The position numbers and the translations under genes are program-made. The notes under the pieces were generated by a model, which was given only the letters and a program-made list of their open reading frames with translations, did not search any database and had not been told where the DNA came from. A DNA stretch of 9,405 nt, taken from NCBI GenBank assembly GCA_020855015.1, contig JAHKLP010000140.1, positions 1-9,405 of the forward strand, written 5' to 3'. Within the stretch, counting starts at the first letter, position 1. Every line of letters starts with the position of its first letter. Shown in pieces: positions 1 to 6,035 of this stretch. This DNA is from Methanobacterium sp. (GTDB taxonomy: Archaea > Methanobacteriota > Methanobacteria > Methanobacteriales > Methanobacteriaceae).

Positions 1-369
1 ATTGACTACACTAAAGAAGATTTCACCAGAAATGGTGAGATTTATGATGTTATTTTTGACGTGGTTGGAAAGAGTCCGTATTCGGGTAGTTTAAAAGCCC
101 TTAAAGAAAATGGACGATATCTTTTGGGCAATCCTGGACTATTACAGATGGTTCGAGGAAGATGGACACAAATTACAAGCAGCAAAAAAGTTATAAGCGG
201 AGCAGCCGGGGAAAAGACTATAAATCTAATATTTCTCAAAGAACTAATTGAAGCTGGAAAGATAAAAGCAGTAATTGATAGATGTTATCCGTTAGAACAA
301 ACTGCTGAAGCCCATAAATATGTTGAAAAAGGACATAAAAGGGGTAATGTGACCATAACTGTGAATTAA
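1..369 (+). CDS. Zinc-type/quinone-oxidoreductase-like NAD(P)-dependent dehydrogenase (MDR family), C-terminal part
   Basis: The reading frame is open from the first base, so this is the 3' end of a gene that starts outside the window. The 122 visible residues match the last third of medium-chain dehydrogenase/reductases: the end of the nucleotide-binding fold (YDVIFDVVGKS), the GRYLLGNPG stretch after it, and the family's C-terminal ending (LIEAGKIKAVIDRCYPLEQTAEAHKYVEKGHKRGNVTITVN). Family members use NAD(P)H to reduce or oxidise small carbonyls, alcohols or quinones in the cytosol. The substrate cannot be read from this fragment, and the zinc-binding residues, if any, lie in the missing N-terminal part. 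An internal GTG at 61 is not the real start, because the family sequence continues upstream of it. The methyltransferase follows in the same direction after a short gap, so co-transcription is possible. Confidence 0.85.
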   Translation: MDYTKEDFTRNGEIYDVIFDVVGKSPYSGSLKALKENGRYLLGNPGLLQMVRGRWTQITSSKKVISGAAGEKTINLIFLKELIEAGKIKAVIDRCYPLEQTAEAHKYVEKGHKRGNVTITVN

Positions 370-377
370 TCTACAAA

Positions 378-399
378 AGGATAGGGGGATTAAATTATT
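378..399 (+). promoter_or_regulatory. Ribosome binding site with possible AUU start for the methyltransferase
   Basis: AGGATAGGGGG at 378-388 is a strong Shine-Dalgarno-like sequence. The in-frame codons at 394 and 397 are both ATT, preceded by an in-frame TAA at 391-393. The first conventional start, TTG at 421, is more than 30 bases from this site and has no good ribosome binding site of its own. The eight codons from 397 to 420 (IQSEKIWN) read like the start of this methyltransferase family. AUU initiation is an inference. Confidence 0.4.
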
Positions 400-420
400 C
401 AATCAGAAAAGATCTGGAAT

Positions 421-1035
421 TTGATAGCAGGTAATTATGATGTGAGTGAGGAGCCTTTTAGAGAGATTCACAGGGAGAATCTTAGAAAAACTAAAAAATA
501 TCTCAATCCTGGTGATGTAGTTTTAGATTTTGGGTGTGGGACAGGAAATCAGTCTATAGGAGTTGCTGGTGATGTTAAGGAGGTTTATGGTATTGATATA
601 TCCTCTAAAATGATTGAAATTGCCAAATTAAAGTTAGACCCTGATAAAAATCCAAATGTGCATTTCACTCATACTACCTTATTTGATGGGAGACTAAAGA
701 ATGAATCCTTTGATGTGATACTGGCGTTCAATATCCTGCATTATTTAGAAGACACACAGGAGGTTATGCGAAGAATTAACGAGTTATTGAAACCAGGAGG
801 TTTTTTTATTTCTTCAACAGAGTGCATGGGAGAGGAGAATAAGAAGAAGTTATCAAGATGTTTTTCTCTTGGGATGTTGTCTATCATGTCAAAAGTACGT
901 ATGCTCTCTGCAAAATTTTTTAAATTCTCAGAATTAGAAAATTTAATATTCAATGGCAATTTCCAGATTTTTGAAGCTGAAAAATTAAAATTAAGGGATT
1001 TGAGGTACTATTTCATTGCAGCAAAGAAGATTTAA
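421..1035 (+). CDS. Class I SAM-dependent methyltransferase
   Basis: This is a small cytosolic methyltransferase of the Methyltransf_11/25 type. Seen in the sequence, numbering from the TTG at 421: the SAM-binding glycine loop VVLDFGCGTGN at residues 33-43, the acidic residue at the end of strand 2 (YGIDIS, Asp59), the motif IV region FDVILAFNILHYLED near residues 99-113, and LKPGGFFISS after it. About 204 residues is normal for a bare catalytic domain without a substrate-recognition insert, so the acceptor is probably a small molecule but cannot be named. The start is uncertain: the frame stays open back to 394 and the upstream residues SEKIWN look like genuine family sequence, so the protein probably begins at an ATT codon at 394 or 397. 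TTG 421 is used here as the first conventional codon. The gene lies between a dehydrogenase and a membrane protein, which gives no pathway. Confidence 0.9.
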   Translation: MIAGNYDVSEEPFREIHRENLRKTKKYLNPGDVVLDFGCGTGNQSIGVAGDVKEVYGIDISSKMIEIAKLKLDPDKNPNVHFTHTTLFDGRLKNESFDVILAFNILHYLEDTQEVMRRINELLKPGGFFISSTECMGEENKKKLSRCFSLGMLSIMSKVRMLSAKFFKFSELENLIFNGNFQIFEAEKLKLRDLRYYFIAAKKI

Positions 1036-1069
1036 CTATCAAATATCATTAATTAGTGGAGATTGAATC

Positions 1070-1435
1070 ATGGAAGACGTGCAAATAATTCTTTCAGCCT
1101 TATGGATAGCTTTAATGTTGACTTATATTTTAGGGGATGTGCTGCGTATATTTAGTGGTGATTTTAAGGATGGTGAAATGGGAGGTATGAAAATACCTAA
1201 TAATATGTGGCTGGTGATCGCCATATTAATGGTGATTCCGATTATCATGATTATCCTATCCCTATTATTACCTTACCCAGTTAATAAATGGACAAACATC
1301 GCCGTAGCCATTTTCTTCTTTATTTTTAACATTATTGGATTACCAACCTACCCTTCAGCCTATGATAAATTTTTGATAGTTGTAGGACTTGGCTTTAATG
1401 TGCTTACTGTCTGGTATGCATGGCACTGGGTATGA
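1070..1435 (+). CDS. Four-helix membrane protein, DUF6326-like
   Basis: This is a 121-residue integral membrane protein with four hydrophobic segments at about residues 8-28, 46-68, 75-93 and 100-119. The only sizeable polar stretch is the loop at 29-44 (SGDFKDGEMGGMKIPN) between helices 1 and 2. The N-terminal LSALWIALMLTYILGDVLRIFSG and the motif GLPTYPSAYDKFLI before helix 4 resemble what I recall of the DUF6326 family, which has no assigned function. This family call is from memory, not a search. The ATG at 1070 is supported by GGAG at 1058-1061 with an 8-base spacer. The gene follows the methyltransferase by 34 bases and ends at a hairpin/T-run terminator, so it is probably the last gene of that transcription unit. 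Confidence 0.8.
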   Translation: MEDVQIILSALWIALMLTYILGDVLRIFSGDFKDGEMGGMKIPNNMWLVIAILMVIPIIMIILSLLLPYPVNKWTNIAVAIFFFIFNIIGLPTYPSAYDKFLIVVGLGFNVLTVWYAWHWV

Positions 1436-1450
1436 ACTGCAAGTATTAAC

Positions 1451-1475
1451 ATGGTTATTCCAGAACCATTTTTTT
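1451..1475 (+). terminator. Hairpin plus T-run terminator
   Basis: ATGGTT (1451-1456) pairs perfectly with AACCAT (1464-1469) across a 7-base loop, and the second arm runs into seven T residues (1469-1475). It lies 15 bases after the stop of the DUF6326-like gene. In archaea the T-run alone can terminate transcription; the stem is an added feature. Confidence 0.6.
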
Positions 1476-1494
1476 ATTGCTATCTGCTCTCGTA

Positions 1495-1504
1495 AAAAAT
1501 ATAA
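1495..1504 (+). promoter_or_regulatory. Possible TATA box for the EFR1-MBL pair
   Basis: The AAAAATATAA stretch lies between the upstream terminator and the EFR1 gene. An archaeal TATA box here would place transcription start near 1520-1530, giving a leader of about 50 bases. The match is to a general AT-rich pattern only, so support is modest. Confidence 0.3.
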
Positions 1505-1576
1505 CTAGAATGGAAGATATATTCCCATAAGCGACACCAGATGATCCCTACCAATAGAATGGAGGGTTTATGGAAC

Positions 1577-2398
1577 ATGAAGAAGACTGAAATTTATTAT
1601 TTTTCCGGAACTGGAAACTCATTGTACGTAGCAAGAGAATTAAAAAAAAGGATTCCAGAAACAACTTTAATCCCCCTAGTAAATCTTTCTTATAAAGATA
1701 ATGTACAAACAAATTCAGAAACAGTAGGTTTCATATTTCCAATACACTTAACAATGACTCCACTTATTGTACAAAAATTTATAGAGAATCTCAGCTTGAA
1801 ATCTGCTGACTATATCTTTGCCATAGCTACCCGGGCAGGCACTCAACATAGAGCATTTAAAGATGTGGAAAATATATTAAAAAGAAAGGATAGGAGTTTA
1901 AATGCTTATTTTACTTTGAATATGGCCAGCAATGATCCGAAACGTGAAGAGTGGCATGCTGCAACTGAAGCGGAAATTTCAATTCTAGAAAATGAAGTTC
2001 AAAATAATCTGGATTTTATACAGAAAATCATTTTAAATAAACAAAAGAGCCATGAAGAAGACAATACTTATAAAGATCCAGTCCCTGGATATACAATTCT
2101 TTCATGGATTTTCCCATATGTTAATAGATTCTACAATGTAGATTTTTATTCAGATTCAAAGTGTGTAGGGTGCGGAACATGTGAAAAGGTTTGTTTATCC
2201 TTTAAAATAAAGATAAACAATGGAAAACCGGTCTGGCAGGAAAATGTAGAATGTTTTTTGTGTAATGCTTGTTTAAATTATTGTCCTAATCAAGCGATTC
2301 AAATAAAGTCTTCAAGGTTTTTTAAAATGCACACAAAAGACAATGGACGGTATTCGCATCCTTATGCCACAGCAGATGATATCGCCCGGCAAAAATGA
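1577..2398 (+). CDS. EFR1-type flavodoxin/2x[4Fe-4S] ferredoxin fusion
   Basis: This is a predicted cytosolic electron carrier combining a flavodoxin-like FMN domain with a two-cluster ferredoxin domain. The N-terminal FMN phosphate loop is FSGTGNS at residues 9-15, followed by a flavodoxin-like region to about residue 180. The C-terminal ferredoxin has cysteines at about 196, 199, 202 and 206 and at 226, 229, 232 and 236, each set spaced CxxCxxCxxxC. The second set ends in the usual Cys-Pro, while the first is followed by Leu. About 273 residues is typical for EFR1 proteins. The frame is open upstream to an ATG at 1541, but the ATG at 1577 is preferred because GGAGGG at 1561-1566 lies 10 bases before it and the resulting N-terminus (MKKTEIYYFSGTGNS) matches the second copy in this window. 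An MBL-fold hydrolase follows 38 bases later, suggesting co-transcription. The redox partner is not known. Confidence 0.9.
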   Translation: MKKTEIYYFSGTGNSLYVARELKKRIPETTLIPLVNLSYKDNVQTNSETVGFIFPIHLTMTPLIVQKFIENLSLKSADYIFAIATRAGTQHRAFKDVENILKRKDRSLNAYFTLNMASNDPKREEWHAATEAEISILENEVQNNLDFIQKIILNKQKSHEEDNTYKDPVPGYTILSWIFPYVNRFYNVDFYSDSKCVGCGTCEKVCLSFKIKINNGKPVWQENVECFLCNACLNYCPNQAIQIKSSRFFKMHTKDNGRYSHPYATADDIARQK

Positions 2399-2436
2399 CT
2401 TAAAACGTTGTCAAAACTGTTAAAGAGGCTTATAAA

Positions 2437-3114
2437 ATGCCAGTGGAAATCAGAACCATTAAACTCAATTTGCCTTTCAAATTAGGTCAAGTAAATTGTT
2501 ATCTTATAAAAACAGAAACTGGGTTTGTCCTAATCGATACAGGGGCATCGAATAAACGCATGGAACTTGAGAAGGATCTTGAAAATGCGGGTTGCACTCC
2601 TGGAAATCTTAATCTCATTGTTATAACTCACGGGGATTTTGATCACACAGGCAATGCCAAATATCTCCGTGAAAAGTTCAGTGCGAAAATAGCAATGCAT
2701 TCTGATGATTGTGGAATGGTAGAACAGGGTGACATGTTCTCGAACAGAAAAGGCAACTTTTTCATTAAAAAACTAGCCCCTTTTCTCTTTGGTTTTGGCA
2801 AATCGGAAAGATTTAATCCAGATTTATATTTAGAGGATGGGGATGATTTATCAGAGTATGGATTAAATGCCAGTATAATTCATATTCCAGGACATTCTAA
2901 AGGCTCAATCGGAATCCTTACAACTGATGATGACTTTTTCTGCGGGGATCTACTTGAAAACACTAAAAGTCCAGGTCTAAATTCTATCATGGATGATAAA
3001 GCAGCTGCAGATATCAGCATTGAAAAACTCAAGAGTTTAGAAATAAAAACTGTTTATCCAGGTCACGGTGAATCGTTTCCAATGGATTTGTTCATGAAAA
3101 CATACCAAAAATAA
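2437..3114 (+). CDS. MBL-fold metallo-hydrolase
   Basis: This is a metal-dependent hydrolase of the metallo-beta-lactamase superfamily, 225 residues, without a signal peptide. Metal-binding elements in order are THGDFDH at residues 64-70 (His65, Asp67, Asp69, His70), GHSKGS with His153, the bridging aspartate in CGDLL (Asp171) and PGHGE with His210. The core motif is HxDxDH where the family standard is HxHxDH, so the second metal ligand at site 1 is Asp rather than His. No extra domain is present, which argues against flavodiiron proteins, RNA-processing or glyoxalase-specific forms; the substrate is unknown. The ATG at 2437 has AAGAGG at 2423-2428 with an 8-base spacer. It follows the EFR1 gene closely, so the two may work together, but there is no known EFR1/MBL pathway I can name. 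Confidence 0.88.
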   Translation: MPVEIRTIKLNLPFKLGQVNCYLIKTETGFVLIDTGASNKRMELEKDLENAGCTPGNLNLIVITHGDFDHTGNAKYLREKFSAKIAMHSDDCGMVEQGDMFSNRKGNFFIKKLAPFLFGFGKSERFNPDLYLEDGDDLSEYGLNASIIHIPGHSKGSIGILTTDDDFFCGDLLENTKSPGLNSIMDDKAAADISIEKLKSLEIKTVYPGHGESFPMDLFMKTYQK

Positions 3115-3240
3115 GTAAATAAAAGTTGATCATCTTTAGATAAGATTATTAAATGGGATTAGATAAATAAATAGCTAATAAGAAGTATAATAGCAAAAGT
3201 TAGACAAATAAATGAAAAATTAAATGATAAAGATGTTTTT
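3115..3240 (+). other. AT-rich gap, probably containing the promoter of the next gene
   Basis: This is a 126-base, strongly AT-rich stretch. It holds several TATA-like runs (for example AAGTATAATAG near 3184) but none stands out. The frame of the gene at 3241 is open back to 3175 without an ATG, GTG or TTG start. No RNA gene or convincing repeat was seen. Confidence 0.4.
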
Positions 3241-3759
3241 ATGGTAAAAAAAATAGTTTCAAGTTCCTTGGAATTTATTCAAGAACATAGGAATGCCTTT
3301 CTACTGGGGACCATAATACCTGCTTTATTTGGACTTTTCCTGGCGGAAGCAGTGATTTCTGTAATGTTTCACGCCCTACAACCTATCTTGGTCGGCATGA
3401 CATTAATTACTGTTGAAACCCTGGGGGCTATTCTGGTGGATTTCCCTTTATCTGTGGTGGCGGGAATTATCATTGCCAAAAAAATTGACACCACAGAGTC
3501 TAAATATGGCGTACTGACTGGCGCTATTTTCTTAACAGCCTTCATTGTTATAGTCCTATGCATGGGCCTTTTACACAATGTAACAACCTTTTTTGACGTA
3601 TTTGGCTTGGGGAATGCGGTAATCCTCGCCGTACAAACTGCATGGAAGCAATTTGGATTTCACCTGGGAGTGATGATGTTCATGTTCCTGGTCTTTGACT
3701 ACTTTCTATGCATGCTGGGAAGCATGCTGGGCTTTAAAATTGTTCAATTAAGTTCCTAA
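3241..3759 (+). CDS. Multi-pass membrane protein of unknown function
   Basis: I do not recognise the family. The 172-residue product is very hydrophobic, with segments near residues 20-43, 46-80 (probably two passes), 89-111 and 141-168, and short charged loops (AKKIDTTESKYG at 79-90). The N-terminal 18 residues are polar and probably cytoplasmic. There is no obvious catalytic motif, transporter signature or metal site. The ATG at 3241 has no clear Shine-Dalgarno sequence, unlike its neighbours, so it may be translated from a short leader or its start may lie upstream, where the frame stays open to 3175. The next gene also encodes a multi-pass membrane protein and starts 23 bases later, so the two are probably co-transcribed. 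Confidence 0.75.
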   Translation: MVKKIVSSSLEFIQEHRNAFLLGTIIPALFGLFLAEAVISVMFHALQPILVGMTLITVETLGAILVDFPLSVVAGIIIAKKIDTTESKYGVLTGAIFLTAFIVIVLCMGLLHNVTTFFDVFGLGNAVILAVQTAWKQFGFHLGVMMFMFLVFDYFLCMLGSMLGFKIVQLSS

Positions 3760-3782
3760 AAGTAAATTTAATGGGGGATAAT

Positions 3783-4487
3783 ATGAAATCTGAAGATTTA
3801 AAATGGAAGAATCTATATAAAATCGGCGGAATCTCAGCTTTACTTGCAGCAGTTTTGCTTTTGATGGAAATTATCGTGTTCACAATTTGGCCCCAACCAG
3901 GCACTGTGATAGACTATTTCACTCTATTTCAGAGCAATAAACTAATAGGCTTAATTGATTTCTATTTACTGGAGTTCATTGCCTACATTCTCTTTGTGCC
4001 AATGTTTTTAGCCCTTTATGTTGCTTTAAAGCGTTGCAATGAAAGTTACATGATAATTGCAATATCACTTTTGATTTTAGGTGTGGGTATCTTCCTGGCA
4101 ACCAATAACTCATTTTCTATGCTTTCATTGAGTAATCAATACATGGCAGCGACAACCGAGGCTCAGAAATCTATCTTGCTAGCAGCAGGTCAGACCATGC
4201 TGACTAATACCGGGCAGCGCGCATTCGGGGGATTTAACACAGGTTTTATGCTTATTTCAATTGCAGGAATCATTGTATCGGCGCTAATGCTGCGGAGCAA
4301 GAAATTTGGTAGAAATACTGCTTATCTGGGGATTTTAGCCTTTGCAATCTCCTTAGCTGAATATGTACGGATGATCATAATTCCATCTGAACTTACTTTG
4401 CTTCTCATCATAGCCATCCTATCTGGCGTACTTTTGATGATATGGTTAATTTTGGTTGGTCGAAGTTTGATAAAGATTTCCAATTGA
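3783..4487 (+). CDS. Six-helix membrane protein, possibly DUF4386-like
   Basis: This is a 234-residue integral membrane protein with hydrophobic segments at about residues 15-35, 55-82, 88-106, 153-171, 180-199 and 205-226. A large polar loop lies at 107-150 (SLSNQYMAATTEAQ... through GQRAFGGFNTG). The layout, with a first helix after a short polar start, the long loop containing an ATTEAQKS-type segment and then three more helices, resembles DUF4386-type proteins, which have no firm function. The resemblance is from memory and is weak. An in-frame ATG at 3771 is possible, but ATG 3783 is preferred because the five G bases at 3773-3777 then serve as its ribosome binding site with a 5-base spacer. 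T-runs follow the stop codon, so it probably ends the unit. Confidence 0.75.
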   Translation: MKSEDLKWKNLYKIGGISALLAAVLLLMEIIVFTIWPQPGTVIDYFTLFQSNKLIGLIDFYLLEFIAYILFVPMFLALYVALKRCNESYMIIAISLLILGVGIFLATNNSFSMLSLSNQYMAATTEAQKSILLAAGQTMLTNTGQRAFGGFNTGFMLISIAGIIVSALMLRSKKFGRNTAYLGILAFAISLAEYVRMIIIPSELTLLLIIAILSGVLLMIWLILVGRSLIKISN

Positions 4488-4492
4488 AAATA

Positions 4493-4546
4493 AGCATAAA
4501 AAAGAAGATTTGTTTTCATTTTTTTTAAATTTAAATTTATTTTTTT
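4493..4546 (+). terminator. T-run terminator region
   Basis: Two T-runs (eight T at 4519-4526 and seven T at 4540-4546) follow the membrane protein gene at 4487. The first is preceded by a weak inverted pair, GAAAA near 4485-4490 and TTTTC near 4513-4517. Archaeal RNA polymerase stops at such T-runs. Confidence 0.45.
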
Positions 4547-4567
4547 AACCAATTCCCGGAAATAATA

Positions 4568-4579
4568 TTTATATATAAG
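4568..4579 (+). promoter_or_regulatory. Archaeal TATA box for the glycosyltransferase operon
   Basis: TTTATATATAAG is the best TATA-box match in the window. The purine-rich CGGAAATAA just before it (4557-4565) could act as the BRE element. Transcription would start about 25 bases downstream, around 4597-4600, which falls inside the palindrome at 4590-4607. Confidence 0.6.
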
Positions 4580-4589
4580 TTTCAATATA

Positions 4590-4607
4590 TTGACTGACAT
4601 CAGTCAA
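4590..4607. promoter_or_regulatory. Palindromic operator, likely bound by the TetR protein of this operon
   Basis: TTGACTGACATCAGTCAA is a perfect inverted repeat: 8-base arms TTGACTGA and TCAGTCAA around a 2-base CA centre. Its size and symmetry suit a TetR-family dimer. It overlaps the predicted transcription start downstream of the TATA box, so bound protein would block RNA polymerase. A TetR gene is the second gene of the operon, which makes autoregulation the simplest reading. Confidence 0.65.
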
Positions 4608-4750
4608 AATAGATGATTCACACCATTGATTTAAGTCCAGCAATTAGACTTAAGAATTCTGGGCATGGAATATCAATTATTTCCAATAAAGACATGTGTT
4701 GAAATATTTTCAGAAAAAATTAGAAAATTTAATAATGTTGGGGTTTTTAA
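4608..4750 (+). other. Long 5' leader with three small inverted repeats
   Basis: About 140-150 bases separate the predicted transcription start from the glycosyltransferase ATG. Three inverted repeats follow one another: TTAAGTC/GACTTAA (4631-4637 and 4647-4653), TGGAA/TTCCA (4666-4670 and 4681-4685) and TGAAA/TTTCA (4700-4704 and 4708-4712). No known riboswitch was recognised. The short arms could be chance in AT-rich DNA. TTGGGG at 4738-4743 is the ribosome binding site for ATG 4751. Confidence 0.35.
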
Positions 4751-5989
4751 ATGAAGATACTCTTACCAGTTATTGGAGTGCGAGGTGATGTGCAGGTTTT
4801 CCTTGCACTGGCCAAAGCACTAAATAATGAGGGACACGAAGCAACTGTAGCTCTTAATAAGAAATTCTTAAAACTCGCCGAATATTATGGGATAAATTGT
4901 TATTTTCTTGAAGGAAAACCTGACGACGGAGTTCATGAATTGCAGGATATAATGCGGGCCAAAACCACTATGGAAGCAGCAAAACTGGGGACCAACTTTT
5001 TTTTCAAAGGAGTAAGAGAACAAACAAAAACATTACAGGAATTGTGTCTGGGTTATGATTTGGTTGTAGGTTATGGGAGTTTTGGTTTAGCTGAAGCCGA
5101 TAAGGCCAATAAACCTTTTATTAGTGTGGTTATCGATCCCACAATGGCCGAGAAGAAATTTTCAAAAAACATGAGATTAAATATGGGATTAATAGTCGAA
5201 AAAATCGCCCTGTATTTCCTGATGGGGAGAAAATACGAACAATTCAGGAAAGAAATTGGCGCCCCACCCTCTAATAAATCAAAAAATCCTCTATTAATAC
5301 TTTTACCAATGAGTCAGCATATAATTATGGAAAGTGATAACTGGACTTCTCGCAACGTAATTTCTGGTTATTGGTACTTGGAGACACCTTCAACTTATTA
5401 TCCGCCGAAATACCTTCAGGAATTCATTCAAAAGGGTGAAAAACCCATCTTCATAAGCTTTGGTTCAGCAGGTTGGAGCGAAGAAGATAACATTTCTCAT
5501 ATGGAACTTCTCTTTGAGGCAGTTCAGAGAGTAGGAACAAGGGCCATTGTTCTAAATACAGAAAATTATGCTGGTGAAATACCAGATAACATCTATTTGA
5601 TTCAAGAAATTCCCTTCAATTGGTTATTTGATCATGTTTCGTGTGTTGTTCATCACTGCGGTCTGGGCACAACTGCTGAAGTTCTAAAAGCAGGGTTGCC
5701 TTCTATTCCAGTGCCACACATGATTGATCAGTTTGCCTGGGCTGATAGAATTCACTCATTAGGGGTTGCAACGCAGCCGATATCTAGAAAGGAGCTAACC
5801 ATGGAAAAATTATCCAAGGCAATTACAGAAGCTCTGGAAAATTCCGAGATGAAGGAGAATGCTAGGATATTGGGTCATAAAATTCGAGAAGAAAAGGGTT
5901 TGAAGAATGCTGTTATAGCAATCGAATCGGCAATAAATAATGAAAATCACTACTATAAGTCAATAGACACCAGTCAGATGGAGGAATGA
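4751..5989 (+). CDS. GT1/UGT-type glycosyltransferase (MGT/sterol-glucosyltransferase-like)
   Basis: This is a predicted soluble GT-B fold enzyme that moves a sugar from a nucleotide-sugar donor to a small lipophilic acceptor. At 412 residues it has the family's usual length. The N-terminal acceptor domain opens with the glycine-rich loop LLPVIGVRGDVQVFLALAKAL (residues 4-24), and the C-terminal donor domain has the strand PIFISFGSAGW (FGS at 237-239) and the signature VHHCGLGTTAEVLKAGLPSIPVPHMIDQ, with its two His at 301-302 followed by the DQ donor-contact pair. The usual HHGGxGTT reads HHCGLGTT here, with Cys303 in place of Gly. There is no signal peptide or membrane anchor. The ATG at 4751 is preceded by TTGGGG with a 7-base spacer. 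It leads the operon with the TetR and hydrolase genes and sits behind the operator, so it is probably the main regulated gene. Donor and acceptor are unknown; detoxification or a secondary metabolite is an inference. Confidence 0.88.
   Translation: MKILLPVIGVRGDVQVFLALAKALNNEGHEATVALNKKFLKLAEYYGINCYFLEGKPDDGVHELQDIMRAKTTMEAAKLGTNFFFKGVREQTKTLQELCLGYDLVVGYGSFGLAEADKANKPFISVVIDPTMAEKKFSKNMRLNMGLIVEKIALYFLMGRKYEQFRKEIGAPPSNKSKNPLLILLPMSQHIIMESDNWTSRNVISGYWYLETPSTYYPPKYLQEFIQKGEKPIFISFGSAGWSEEDNISHMELLFEAVQRVGTRAIVLNTENYAGEIPDNIYLIQEIPFNWLFDHVSCVVHHCGLGTTAEVLKAGLPSIPVPHMIDQFAWADRIHSLGVATQPISRKELTMEKLSKAITEALENSEMKENARILGHKIREEKGLKNAVIAIESAINNENHYYKSIDTSQMEE
5966..5976. promoter_or_regulatory. Degenerate half-operator at the end of the glycosyltransferase gene
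   Basis: GACACCAGTCA matches 10 of 11 bases of GACATCAGTCA, the right part of the perfect operator at 4590-4607. The left arm is not conserved. It lies just before the TetR gene but inside glycosyltransferase codons (IDTSQ), so the match may be chance. Confidence 0.15.
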
Positions 5990-5996
5990 TTCTATA
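5980..5996 (+). promoter_or_regulatory. Ribosome binding site with possible AUA start for the TetR gene
   Basis: GGAGG at 5980-5984 is a strong Shine-Dalgarno sequence placed over the end of the glycosyltransferase gene. In the TetR frame an ATA codon lies 9 bases downstream at 5994-5996, and the codons after it read RVTKSPEERRQEL, which is typical TetR N-terminal sequence. The ATG at 5986 is one base from the GGAGG and in another frame. Initiation at ATA is an inference. Confidence 0.4.
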
Positions 5997-6035
5997 CGTG
6001 TTACAAAAAGCCCAGAAGAAAGGCGCCAGGAACTC

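Noticed and set aside
1598..1620. A 23-base stretch repeated exactly in inverted orientation at 8656-8678.
   Set aside because: Both copies encode the conserved FMN loop YFSGTGNS of the two EFR1 genes; flanking bases diverge, so it is protein conservation and not a mobile-element end or attachment site.
3128..3139. TGATCA palindrome within AAAGTTGATCATCTTT in the gap before the membrane protein gene.
   Set aside because: The core is a 6-base palindrome with imperfect arms, expected by chance in AT-rich DNA, and it is not positioned against a clear promoter.
4322..4600. Minus-strand open frame of 92 codons across the end of the membrane protein gene and the promoter region.
   Set aside because: It is antisense to a convincing coding sequence, has low-complexity Lys/Leu/Ile content and no recognisable domain.
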